A stretch of 64,000 nt of DNA from Heliocidaris erythrogramma (taxonomy: Eukaryota; Echinodermata; Echinoidea; Camarodonta; Echinometridae): positions 30,744,705 through 30,808,704 of the forward strand of contig CM046867.1 of assembly GCA_025617745.1 (NCBI GenBank). The letters are read 5' to 3'. Shown here in pieces: positions 12,153-24,439 of the stretch. How positions within the stretch are numbered: position 1 is the first letter of the stretch; each line of letters opens with the position of its first letter. Made by a program: the position numbers and the translations under genes. Under the pieces are notes generated by a model. The model searched no databases, was not told where the DNA came from, and worked only from the letters and a program-made list of their open reading frames with translations.

Positions 12153-14778
12153 AGACAATGCCGGTCTCCTGAACCCTAGGATAACTTGACGGAATGCCAG
12201 CAAGAATCTCAGGGCTGTCAATCTCATGAGCCTTTGGGTGACTTTTTAGAAGGCCTGCAAGAATGTCTTATACCCCTTTCATATTGAGCCAATATAGCGG
12301 AATCGAAAGCTCTTTGGCCGGGTAACGCTTTGATGTGAAAAGGCAGTAAGTTGGATATTCTGCTATTGACGTTAGAGGTCTGTGACTACCTCAAGAGGTG
12401 GTTTTGAAAGCGCTATCTAGCAAAAAGCGGAACTGATAAGGGAAAAAAAACAATGCATTGTGCATATGACGTACTCTTCCATGAAGAAATAGCAGTATAT
12501 TTTTCTTGATGTGAATGCAAAGTAATGCGAAGCACTTCCAAGGAAGGCGGAATGACAGCAGAACCAATAGCTTAATGAAAACACTTCGGCAATCTGAAAT
12601 GGGTACTAATCAGTCTCATAGGCTGTTGGTTTCACGGGCTGTAGCCTTGCAGAATACATATTATACATGCGTTTGACTTAAATCATAAATGGATTACATG
12701 CAGCCCACCTATTAGAGATTGGGGATATTATGGGCAGGAGCAATCTTTAAAGTTAAAGTTGAGATTACATTGTGATAGAAACTGTCTCAAAGCGATGGGG
12801 AAAAGTTTATCATGTCCAAGAAAGAAGTGGTGCTTACCCTGAGGTTTTGGAATCATCAAAAATGATAAGAAATTGACATAAACTCGCTGAAAAGCACATA
12901 AAGTGCACACAGAAATGGGTACATGGGACTGCATGCATATGTGGCATGAATGTTCACCCCAACATTTCATCTATTTCTTGTCACATTTTGAATATGAGGG
13001 CATCCGAGGAGCAGTCCTTGACATTTCTTCTATGTCTGTTCTGCCAAACTCACATAAAAGGAATGAGAAAGCTCACAAATTATATTTCACTTCTCCCAGA
13101 ACTCAACCTCCCCTTTAATCCAATTTGCAAGATTCAGGCCATGAAAATCATCTTCAAAATGGATGTTAAAATCACAGAGATGCATGCACAAAAGGTTCAT
13201 TGTTGGGTAAGTTTATGATCAGGCAATCCATAAAACTCACATCTCACGTGTGTGTGCAAGTGTTGTGCGTAAATGGGATTTACACAGGGATTAGCAGCCC
13301 TCCCATAATGAGCTTTTCTTAACAGAGGAAAAGAGAACTGCCACAAATAGTGCTGATGACATAAGAAAAACTTGTGCAAGTCCCTGAAAATTTAATTTTT
13401 GTCAGGTTTTCAAAATAATAGACAAGTGTAGACATGTATCTCTGCATATCAATGAAAAACAAAAAGATGGAAAGAAAAATATATTAAATTTTGCTTTCAA
13501 AATACAGCTGTATTACATGTAGATGTTAATGTATAATATATGCACAGAGATAATTTGATTTATTTACATCTCTCAGAGTCTCTTCTTCTTATATTGTCTT
13601 TCCTTTTATCTCATTCTCTTTTCTTTTTAAATAAAATCTGTGTTTATCTTCTTTCCTTATTTCAATCACCATAATTTTGTTTAGATATCTCTTCACATTT
13701 CTAATTCTGTTCTGTAACTTTTAGCTTTTAACACAGAACTTAATAGGCATTATTAACTTTTGAAAATGCATGTTCAAAAAATCAGTCTAAACGGTATGCA
13801 AAATTGTACGGACAGCAAGAATGCTATGAAATTCCTGACAGATAAGATCTGTAGTGGTGCTAAACTTCACAATGTATACTTTCCTGGGAACAAGTTGAAT
13901 TCAAGGAGAATATCAAACTTCCTTTTTTCCTTTTTGGATACGTAACAATGATCACTTTAAACCATATATATGTAAGACTTTTTTCTACTTAACAAAGTAG
14001 AAAAAAATTCAATGCCTTTCACAATCATGTCAATTAAAATGGCAAAAAAACCCCTCATTTTAGAGGATTACTCACTCCCCTACCCACACTGATTACAAAT
14101 GATTCAAATTAAAAAATATAGCATACTGTGGATATCTTGTCTACTGTAATGATAATGAATGATGCCAGATTTATTTGTTGAATTATTAGGGGGAAAATGA
14201 CATCAACCCCAGAGTTTCCACAATTTTCTGTATATATAATATATTTAGTATCATGTTGATACTTTCAACTATCATGTTGGAGAGATAATGTACAGGGAAA
14301 TTCCCTGGTAAGTAATCACTTTTGATTTTTTGAATTCTCTTATATCATGTAATATTTGTCTGAAGTCTGATATTATTTTGTCATCGTCACAAGTACATCT
14401 TATTTGCATTCATCTTTTAGTGGGGGTTGAGTACAAGTCATTATCATAATGACAAAATACCAAGTTTGTAAGATTCCTTTAGCAGTTATGATGAATTCAA
14501 TGTTACTCAGATATATTTTTTAAAATTCCTTTTATAAAAACCCTGCATGAATTATTACACCGTGCAAAATTGTATTTGTACATACTTTATTTTGTTTGAC
14601 ATTTTACAAGTACAAGTACAACGGTATCACAACTACTGATAGGCCTGGCATGTTTAAAGAATACTGAATGAATAAATAAACAGAAGTAAATAAGCAACAG
14701 TAAAGGAAATTACTGCCATTAACTATACATGGCGATAACAGCCTTCTTGCAGGCAGCGGACAAAGTGCGATGACTTAC
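12153..14778 (-). other. BLTP1 intron with an isolated inverted minisatellite unit
   Basis: Mostly unremarkable AT-rich intron. Around 12,609-12,645 a degenerate copy of the minisatellite unit occurs in the opposite orientation (CAGTCTCATAGGCTGTTGG). The short frames at 12,700-13,380 show no homology I recognise. Confidence 0.55.
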
Positions 14779-15097
14779 CTAATAGTAGGTTCCAGCTGCC
14801 ACGTGGCACACACGAACAGACGGCAGTCTCCGTTCTGAGCCTTTGCCAGATTTCCTTGCCCGCTCTTCTTCTCTTCCTTCCTCTTCTTCCCCACCACCAC
14901 ATCCATCGAAGCAGACGATGTCGTCGATGAAGGGGAGGGTGACGAGGAAGACGACGACAGCGTGGACGATGGAGGACGTTGAGAGGAGGACGGCAATGTG
15001 GTCGACTTCAGAGATGCTAATTTCTTCTCGGCAGTAGAGGACGGAAGTTGGGAGAGGGTGGGCGGATTCGAAGCTAATGGTTTCATTGGTGCCATGA
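14779..15097 (-). CDS. BLTP1: BLTP1 exon 26 of window
   Basis: A 319-nt exon (acceptor CATGTAG, donor TTAGGTAAG). A long Ser/Pro/Lys-rich disordered stretch is followed by the conserved CATWQLEPTIR. It is about 50 residues longer than the matching human segment. A start further in is possible, but this acceptor keeps the phase. Confidence 0.85.
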
Positions 15098-18000
15098 CTA
15101 CATGTGTGGGTTAAAAAAATGTGGGAGATATTGTATCAGTCCTTAGAATAAGACCATGTCTAGATGTAAGTTTGAATAGGGTACAGGTCATCAAATTAAA
15201 TGGTTCAATTCTCTAAAGCTGCCTAACTTTAATCAATTCTAATGGACGCCGGCTAAATGTACATCTATTCATCCTGTACAAATCACCATAATTCTGTGAC
15301 TACCCGTAAATTAAATTATTAAAACTTGACTCACTTAAGAAATTAATCTTACATTATTATTCTAATGCCAAAATATTTTTTTCTCCTCTTTGGTTTAGAT
15401 GATAACAGTAATCTATATGTAAAATAGTAAAATTCAAAATTTATTCTGGGGAAATAAGAGGGTAATCCCTCCCCTTCTCCCCTAAAACATTTAAAGACAA
15501 ACTGGAAATACAATGAATGTACCAGGCCTGACAACTACCCTTGTTAAGTTTGTATTCAAATGCTTACAATATGTGTATAGTAATACAACTTGAGGTAGAG
15601 GCAATATTTCCAAAATCTATATTTTACAATATTCAGCTCAGATGGGAGAGCATTAAAGACTTACTATTTCCATCTAATTACTGAGAAAAGCCTTGCGGCT
15701 AAAATGAAGATTAGAATTCCATATGGGAGCTTATAGTAGATAGGTGACATGGTAGATATAGGATATCAATTTGATTACTAGAAGTGGCATATTTGTAAAA
15801 TATGTAAATTGAAAATAAGCTTCAAGATTTGTAACAACCAGATTTCAAATGGATTCTTATAACTTCTCTAACTCTTTCATTGCTGCAGGGAGTTTTTTAA
15901 ACTCTTTATTTGACAAGGATCGAAATCCTGGACTGCCACACGGTTTGGAGTATATATATTATACATGTACAAAGTACGTGTGCCAAAACTCGACTATGGC
16001 AGTCCCCTGCTTGTTGCATTGGTCGACCCAAGTTAGTAAAGAGTTAAATCACCTGAATCCTTACTATAATTTGGCTAATGTGTGTCTGTCTGTCTGTCCG
16101 TCCGTTTGTTTGAAAGTGCTTTTCTCTGTGATTTTCCACTCAATCGACCTGGGTTTTTTTGTTAAACGTGGTTAAATTGTTCCCAGATTGTCAAGAGGGG
16201 GGTTGTTTGTGGTATTTTGGTCGTATTATTTAAAAGTTTTTTACAATTCGTAACTTTCTTAGGCAGGGCCCGAGTAAAGCTGCGAAGTTCCCAGTCCCTT
16301 CAACCTTTTTCGGGTCAGCGAAATTACTTAGGCATAAGTTTCACATACGGTACGCTAGCACCATGAACCGTCTATTTGAAGCTGCCTAATACACAAGGCT
16401 GATTGAACTGTCGCACTGCGTGAACATGATCTACACACTCGGCCTCCGCCAGGTCAAGTACATGGCATGGTTGTACATGTAACGTTAGGTCTAATCTGAA
16501 AATTGTTCAACTTTCAGAAATTGACAGTGCTAATGCACATCCCGCCTGAATCTAGAACTACAAGTACAACTAGCAACTGAATTTCAGTCACATCGGGAAA
16601 GGCTCTATTTCGGCTTCGATATTGAGTATTTGAATGGAAACTGAATATTGTATTCTAATAAGTGAACATGCCCATATAACGGCGTTTAAAAGATGCATGA
16701 GTTCCATAAGATATACATTTTCAGTGTATGTTCTAAGATTTTTATCAATTTCTTGAATCCATAACTATTTAAACTACCAGGGAAAAAAATATCAGAAACC
16801 TAAACATGCCAGTGGAAACCCAACAAATCTTATCACTTTTCATCACAGCAGCAAAATCCTCTCTCTCCTGCATTCTTTATAATTTCTATCTATCCCCCTG
16901 CATGTGTATTTCTTTTCTCTCTCTCTCTCTCATATTTCCCACTGTTTCGCTCTCTCTCTCTCTCTCTCTCTTACTCATTTTCCCCAACACTGTTTCCCAC
17001 TGTATCACTCTCCCTCTCTCTCTCCCTCTATCTCTTCTTTCAACGTTCCACTATACTTCTCGCATCTTTCAACATTCCACTATATATGATTGAGCAACCT
17101 ACATGACTGTATAATTGGAGAACTACAAACAAATGCAATCTGTTGTACATTGCAGGGTACATATACATGTACTAACACATTTATTTTCAACTGAATACAT
17201 GTACTGATAACATTTTTATATTACAATAATTGCCTCTTGACTGCTTACTAAATACACCGTGTTACAATACATTTTTTTCCCCATCATCTATAGATTTTGA
17301 TATCACTCCGCAATGATATTCAAGTTCTTCCCCCAGTTTAACCCCTAATGCTAATTAAATCAAACCTCCTGTCTATATTTAAAGAGAAGTCTGCTATGAA
17401 TCAATTGTTCAAATATGTTTCATCAATAAACTAATTGCCTTTCAGTGTGAATAGCCACGGGTAATTTTTGCTAGTTTTGATAAAGTATCTAATATTTTTG
17501 GACAAATAAGGCTTGTATTTCTACTTGAAATCTAATATATAGGTTAACCAATTGTAAAGGTTGGTATTACTGTACAAAGTTCTATGAAAGAGAAACAATT
17601 AAAAAATGGTACTTTCATTGAAATTTACCTTATTTTACAAAATCAGGTTTATGGTAAAAGCAAGTGCTTGCACAAAAATGCAATACATGGATTTGATTAA
17701 TATCAAATTGATTTGACTTTTTTAATCTTTATGGCTGAAAAGATTGTCCTGAAAAAAATCTGTTCCAATACATCAAATTTTGTTGAGAGTCAAAAGTGTG
17801 TTAACACATTTTTTAAAACCATGAACAACTTTTATTCTAAAATATAATGAAATAAACCTAATTTATACATGTAGGCGTTAAATGTTTGAATCATAAATGC
17901 ATGTATATACAGAAATTCAATATACGGGTACAAGTACCTTGTCCCACATTTTGAATATACATGTATGCTATTGGTGCTTTGTTTGTTTTTGTGTGTATGT

Positions 18001-18607
18001 AATTTGTTTTATAGATTTGCTAGTCCTATGATCCATGTCACAGCCCACAACATCAAAATGTATGCAGAAAAGGGACTACCAAATTCAACTCCAGCTTTAT
18101 CTACTAATTTAAATTCACGCATGGGTGAGCTAACATATTAAATGAACAGAACTTTGAAATATCAAAATTGTCTAATGCACCTGTGGCAGCCCCTTGTGAC
18201 AGAACTTACGATCTCCCGTCACAAAAATTCATCATTTTTTTTTTTTTTTTGTTTTTGATGAGGGAATAGATTGTATCATACAGGTTTTGTGTAAAAGCAT
18301 TTAAGTGAAATGATTATATCTAGGTGGATGTATTATAAAATATTTTTCTTTAGAGAAAATGGAAATTTATCATTTTTTCAGTACAGGGCAAATGGGAGAG
18401 AAGCTCGCAAGAAACGTCACAGAGTTGCCAATTCGTGTTTGATTGATTACAACATCAAAAATTCATAACTTTGTTATTTCTTATAGGATTTTGCTCAAAC
18501 TTTTATTGATCTGTTTCTTTAATTTTTCTGCTTCTTTTAAAAACCAACTTGATATCAGGGTGGACTCTCCCTTAAACTATGTGATCAATGATAATAATAA
18601 TATCATC

Positions 18608-18918
18608 TTCGTAATTAAATATCATAATTGATACGATTGAAGTAAATTGAATATATCATAAATAAATAAATATATCATCCGGGCTCCCGTCGGAGCAAAG
18701 TAACAATCTCACATATAGCCCCTCTCTTTCCATCGAGCGTAGGGGGTACATCCATACCAATTCCATGCGTACGCTATATAATGGCCTACCAATGAGACAG
18801 GTCTTCCCTCTAAAGTCGGGCAAATCCATGCCAACAAATTTTTACAGAGGACAATTTGAATTCGTAATTAAATATCATAATTGATAGGATTGAAGTAAAT
18901 TGAATATATCATAAAGAA
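18608..18918. repeat. Direct 60-bp duplication flanking a 190-bp insert
   Basis: CGTAATTAAATATCATAATT... at 18,608-18,668 recurs at 18,860-18,918 with few differences. The insert between them begins CCGGGCTCCCGTCGG. Either a tandem duplication or a long target duplication. Confidence 0.65.
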
Positions 18919-20240
18919 AGTAATATCTTCATACAGTGTACTGTATATCTGTGCACTTTTATAGTGAATTGGAAATCATCACTGATGAACAGTTAAAGGA
19001 GAATTAACCCCAGAATATAAATGTACTTATGTTCAAAGGTGTAATATATTCTTAATCATTGGCCTGTATCACTTTAAAAATAAAATATCAGAAAAGGGTT
19101 TAAATCAAGACATTCTAGCACACAGTATCATCTGCTAACACTTTACATGGGGGATGCCATTTCCTTGATGATATGAAGTTGTATAACCATTATAAACCGT
19201 TCCGGTCAGGAAGATATTTTTAATTCTAGAGCTTAATTGCTTCTCTTCATTACAAAAAAATCCCCTTATATGATGGAAAATACAACGCGTATTCTGACTA
19301 CTGAAGTCCATTATCTCAAAGCAGGTGAATGCATAGTTTGTCACTGTTGACGGCCGGGAAAGTTATCATCCATAAATCTGATTTAATTTGCTCAGTCGCG
19401 TACGTCATAGTATCAAGAAAGTAGATTTTTATTTTGTCAAATAGTAATTTTCATAGAAATATAAAACACATTTTTGTTTTTAGAATATGTTTATATCTGT
19501 TGAAAATTTTAAATCTCAAAAGGGATTTTGTATCAGGAAGAAAGACAATTTTGCATTCGGATTAAAAATATCTTTATGTGCACATCAAGAAAATGGCAGC
19601 ACCCTGGTATCGCTAGCAAACAATAAATTTTGCTGAGAAAAATCTTGATTCATACCCATCTCGTATATTTTAATGCAAAACTACGTAGGACAACAAGAAG
19701 GAATAGATTACATCTGTGAATATGAGCACATTTATAATTTGAGGTTAATTCCCCAATAAGAGAAAACGTCCGTCATACACTTTATTACTACCTACCAACT
19801 ATAAACTTTTCATTTTAAAAACTATTTTTTGTATTATGATCCTTGGTTTTTCATAATGTGTGGCATGTGGAAGTCCATGATTTCTATCTTTGTTTTGAAT
19901 CCATCTATTAACTGGTGTCTAAAAATTGCGCTCATTTTCTGGTAATTCTTTTAAAATATTTGTCATACAAGAAACTGATAAGTTTGCAACAGCGAGAGGG
20001 GATAGAAAGAGGAGGGGATAGAAAGAGGAGGAGAGAGTGAGAGATAGTGTGTGTGTGTGTGTACATGTTTACACATTCAAACCGATGACATCGAACAAAG
20101 AGAACAATGGGTCATCGGTAGTAATTCAATAGGTCATCGGTTGTCAACGATTGGTGAGGTTTATTCCGTCAATGAAGTTTGTGACGCAATTCAATAGTGG
20201 AGTCATCGGTTGAAAATCGAACAATAGAAAACATAGATGG

Positions 20241-20284
<44 letters not shown>

Positions 20285-20464
20285 TACAGACATGATAAAT
20301 GTTGGGAATCACCACTGATGAACAGTTGACCCATTGACTATTGAATCCCTTCATTCCCATAGGCTATATACAGGAATCATCCGTTCCCCGAAGGCAATGG
20401 GTTAAGGTACCACTGATGAACAGCTACATGTAAGAATAAATGTAACCACTAGACGGTTGAAGCA

Positions 20465-20715
20465 GTTTCATTTAATACCAGAACCTCTCTCCCTACCCCC
20501 ACCCCCTTTCCCTCTCTTCCCCCTCACCCCTTTAATAACCCTCTCTACCCACTTTTCTCCTTCCTTCCCTCCTTTTCCCTCCACCTCTCCTATCTCTCTC
20601 TCTCTCTCTCTCCTGTCATCCCTCCCTACCCATCCACCTCTCTCTTTTTCCTACATTCCTCTCCACCCTCTTCTCCTTCCCCTCCCCCTCTCTCTCTCTC
20701 TCTCATCCTTCTATC
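20465..20715. repeat. Pyrimidine-rich tract
   Basis: About 250 bp almost wholly C and T on the plus strand, with CT microsatellite blocks. A further run of about 20 C residues follows at 20,868-20,885. It lies beside the duplicated exon end and could have promoted slippage or unequal exchange (inference). Confidence 0.8.
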
Positions 20716-20760
20716 CCTCTCCTAAGCAATCACAGTACACAAAACAACAATGACCACGTC

Positions 20761-20825
20761 TCACTCACCTTTCTGCTTATCACTGATGTAGATCAGGACC
20801 ATGTTGTGTAGGAACAGGATCAGCT
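20761..20825 (-). pseudogene. Partial duplicate of BLTP1 exon 25 end with donor site
   Basis: This stretch matches 20,981-21,045 at a constant offset of 220 bp with about 8 differences in 65 bp. It keeps the GTGAGTGAG donor and an open frame (ILFLHNMVLIYI). The 5' half of the exon and its acceptor are missing, and a stop lies just upstream, so it is probably not an exon. Confidence 0.8.
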
Positions 20826-20988
20826 GCTCAAAACCTCAAAATCCCCCCTCCCACCCAGTCTGTCTGTCCCCCCCCCCCCCCCCCCTCCCACAGTCGTCCG
20901 TCTCTCTCCCCTCCCCTTCTCCCCATCAATCACGGTACAAAAAACCCAACAACAACAACAACAACAACAAGGAACAGGTCTCACTCAC

Positions 20989-21135
20989 CTTTGTGCTTAT
21001 AATTGATGTAGGCCAGGACCATGTCATGCAGGAACAGGATCAGCTCAAAGTCCATGGAGACATTGATATGATCTGTAAAGTGGGTCACAAAGGTCACCTG
21101 TACCTCTGGTGATGGTGATGGTGAAGACGGTGTTC
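20989..21135 (-). CDS. BLTP1: BLTP1 exon 25 of window
   Basis: A 147-nt exon (acceptor GTTCAG, donor AAAGGTGAG). It encodes HFTDHINVSMDFELILFL and HDMVLAYI, a strong family match. The exon's last part and its donor are duplicated about 220 bp downstream as a partial pseudoexon. Phase 1 on both sides. Confidence 0.95.
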
Positions 21136-21544
21136 CTGAACCACAATAGATAAATACAAGTTGTGTAAGTGGCACAGAACACTCAAGTTCAAGTTTCAAG
21201 TTTATAATGAATGAGGTTACAGAGAAAGAATTTACAAGCATGACAATTACATTTACAATGCACAATGTCACATCTATAATAATACAACAGGGCAACAAAA
21301 AACATGATCTTTTAATATAAAAAAAAATCAGTATTTAGCACACAATAATAAATAATTAACCATCTCAAATTTCAGTTTAAAAATACTTGAAATGAGGATT
21401 ACATGTACATAGCTTAATAGCTGATCATCCAATAGTGTGGTGTGATAAATCTCTCTACTGACCATGATCATCATAATTTTGTAACAGAAGCTATCCTTGC
21501 GAACAGCGCTGATGGACAGAGAGCAACAATTACTCAATATACAG

Positions 21545-21730
21545 TCAAACCTGCTTTTAATAGCGACCACCTGTATAAAAAGACCACCTGTCTATAAAGA
21601 CCACAATTTTTGTTTCCCTTGAAAATTGTTTCTCATTGAAATGTGTATTAAAGGAACATAAAGACCACCTGCTCATAAAGACCGCTTTTCTTGTCTCCCT
21701 TGAGCGGTCTTTATAGACAGGTTTCACTAC
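21545..21730. repeat. Dispersed hairpin repeat (CTATAAAGACC family), copy 2
   Basis: It begins CAGTCAAACCTG, contains ACCACCTGTCTATAAAGACC, and ends GGTCTTTATAGACAGG. It is nearly colinear with the copy at 3,485-3,640. Confidence 0.75.
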
Positions 21731-23089
21731 ATACATGTATTTTCACTTGCCCCCCGAATCACAAGAGAATATAAACTATCACGCTGTTTTACATGATGCA
21801 GAATACAATACAATATAACATTGTATAAAATTAGTATGTAGAATTCCATTTTTTTCCCACTAGAAATTCCTATAAAAATTCATTTAGTATATTTGCAATT
21901 GCAATATTGCAATCTTAGGGGCTCAGAAAGACTGAAAATGAACTCATTTGTAAATATGTTTTAAAATGAACAGGAGAAGAGAAAAATGAATTTTATATTC
22001 ATAATTTGCATCACTCGCCTTTGAATTCACCGAAACACACTTCTAAATCATTCTAAATGCTAAACTTGATTCATTTTTATCAATCTGTTTTGCTATTTTT
22101 TTTATTACTAGTAACAATTTTCTCTGTAATATTTATTCCATTTCATGTCTATCAAGGCTGAGCAAAACAATTCTCATTACAAGTTATGAGGAGTGGGAAA
22201 GAGAAGAGAGAGAGAGGGGGGGGGGGGGGAGTGATTAGGGATAGTTTGGGAAAAGACAAGAGAGAAAGAAAGAAAGAAAGAATTAAAGAAAGAAAGCATA
22301 TTGTAGCACGGCTGCAGTAAAATCTATCCAGCTGAATTTTGTAGAACTTTTGTAAGGTGTTCACTAACAAAGTTTTGAAGACTACAAGTATCTTCTGGAA
22401 ACCTGAATCTTGAGATTCTACAGACCGCATTTTTAATCTGGCTATTGATCTCTTATTATTTTGCAAAGAAGGAAGCGAAAGCACATTTTCAACAAAAGAG
22501 AGACAAATCATTCAGCCTGGAATTCAGCAACAGGCCAGTGCTAAAATAATTGCATTACACAGTGCGCATGCACAATTATGAATCAAAAACTGTGAAACCA
22601 GTCCATGACTGGTGACATTACGGGAGTTGAAGATAAAAAAGGATGTGATGTGAGTAGAAGTTTGAAGACTATTTATATAGGGATGCATTATTTTAAATAC
22701 ATAATTTAGCTTGAAGTTTGGAAGATATGAGGGGAAAATGCTACTGGCACCACATCTGGGACGTAATACAAATCATATTTTGCACATTCATACTGCGTTT
22801 GCACAATATTTGTGGGTGGGGTGGGGGTGCTTTTTTGCATTAAAGCATTTGCTTTCGAAAGTTCATTGACCTTATGCAGATTCAACTCATTTTCGAACTT
22901 GACATGCCCCTTTAAGAGATGTACCTGTGGTATGAATTTGGTGATTCTACCTCAAATCCATACAAAGTTATGACGGCGACGACAATGGAAATAAATAATG
23001 ACACCTATAGTCTCGCTCCACTACACAGGCGAGACAAAAATGATGAAGATTTCACTTGAAGAATTTTTTTTTTTACACTGCTGAAAGGT

Positions 23090-23552
23090 TGGTCACAACC
23101 AGTCGAGCACCTCCTTGCGTGTGGTCTGCGATGGAATTCACAGAAAATTCTTACGTCACACGCATGGGTCTGCATGTTTTTTTCCAAGAACATACAATGT
23201 AGGTCTGAGCACACAGGGCACACAAGGAGGCTGCTGTTAGACCTGTCTAACAATCTCTGCGTGTGACTTCGTGTTCTGATGAACGCACGTGACAAGCGCA
23301 GCCATCGTACTTCCTGCACATGCTTTTTGCCACCATCGCACATGCTCCTGGTGGAGGTCTCACGAAGCCCATGGCTCCAAATGGAGTCGTGACATGTCAC
23401 GCGTCGGTTTCGCGTCGGTTGCAAGTCATTTGCAAGGTACCTGTACTGGCTGTACATGCACCTCAAGAGTTCTTGCCAGTAAGAGGGGATATGTTTAATG
23501 AGGAGGGTCCAAGATGCCCATGAGGAGGTGCACGAGTGGTTATAACCACGAA
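23090..23552. repeat. Imperfect inverted-repeat segment
   Basis: The left end (CACAACCAGTCGAGCACCTCC, approximate) and right end (GGAGGTGCACGAGTGGTTAT) are mismatched reverse complements about 430 bp apart. GC-richer than its surroundings. Probably a decayed foldback element. Confidence 0.45.
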
Positions 23553-24439
23553 AAACGAAGGATGTACGAAACGCAGGGGTTGGCCCACAGCCAATTGCAG
23601 CTGCAGACACGCACATGCAAAAATATGCACGATCAGTTGTGATCATGGCATGAAGAAGCAGTGGTAAAGCCTTTGAAAGGTCAGCAAATCATTTTCCTTC
23701 CCACGCCTTTATTTTGACATCTTGAGAAAGTGAGAAGCTGAGCATTAGAGTCTATGTCCTTTATTAATATGTTCAGCCACTGTGGACTTGGATAAATATG
23801 ATAATTGGGACAGAATTAATATTTTAGATTGAAATGCTTTAACTGGCACAGAAATAGGCTTTGGAAATATATATGATCAGAATAGAAACTACATGAATGC
23901 AAGAAGAAAGACTGAGGGAAATGATGGTGGGAAATGATGGTGGGAAGACACAGGAGAATCTTTTTTTTTGAACAGATATAATAGACACAATAGAAAGGAT
24001 ATATAGGTTTTCTCGGTCAAATTAGCTTTCATTCATTTTAAAACGCTTGTATTCAGGTGATTTGCTCGTCCCGTTTACTAATTTGGTTCATATAAGTTTT
24101 CAGTAGTTCAAATTCATTTTCCAGCATCAAAAAATGTGCTTCGAACATCCATCTCAATTTATCATTGTTCAGTTTAAACAGACTACAGCATCATTCACAT
24201 TCATTTATGATGACTCAGGTGCGGATTCTTGCTCGAGTTTAACTTTCCCCTTCATTAATACACAGTAGTAAAGAAAGAGAAAAGAAAAGAAGAGAGAGAA
24301 GGGAGAGAAGAGAGAGGGAGAGACAGTCTTAGAGTGAGCACTAGAAAGAGAGAGGCAGGGAAAGGGAGATAGAAAGAGGGGGGGGGGGGGGAGAGAGAGA
24401 GGGGGGGGGGGGGGAGAAAGAGAGGGAGGGATTATGGGT

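Larger units (their letters stand above)
15098..20734 (-). other. Large BLTP1 intron with simple repeats
   Basis: Holds a GTCTGTCTGTCCGTCC tract (16,080-16,115), CT repeats (16,910-17,030), a right-end fragment of the TTAA repeat family (about 18,412-18,578), a 60-bp direct duplication (18,608-18,668 and 18,860-18,918), GT/GA repeats (20,040-20,062; 20,240-20,284) and a pyrimidine tract (20,465-20,715). No exon of the gene is missing between the flanking exons by phase. Confidence 0.6.
21136..24439 (-). other. BLTP1 intron, repeats only
   Basis: Contains a hairpin repeat copy (21,545-21,730), GA and poly-G tracts (22,196-22,290; 24,240-24,430) and an inverted-repeat segment near 23,090-23,550. 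A 213-codon minus-strand frame at 23,005-23,646 shows no recognisable domain and overlaps that repeat; I do not call it a gene. Confidence 0.55.

Noticed and set aside
14843-15037. Plus-strand 64-codon frame over the BLTP1 exon at 14,779-15,097
   Set aside because: Shadow of the real minus-strand exon, which has matching splice phases and the conserved QLEPT motif.
23005-23646. 213-codon minus-strand frame
   Set aside because: No recognisable domain, Cys/Arg/Ser-rich composition, overlaps an imperfect inverted repeat, and no splice or family support.
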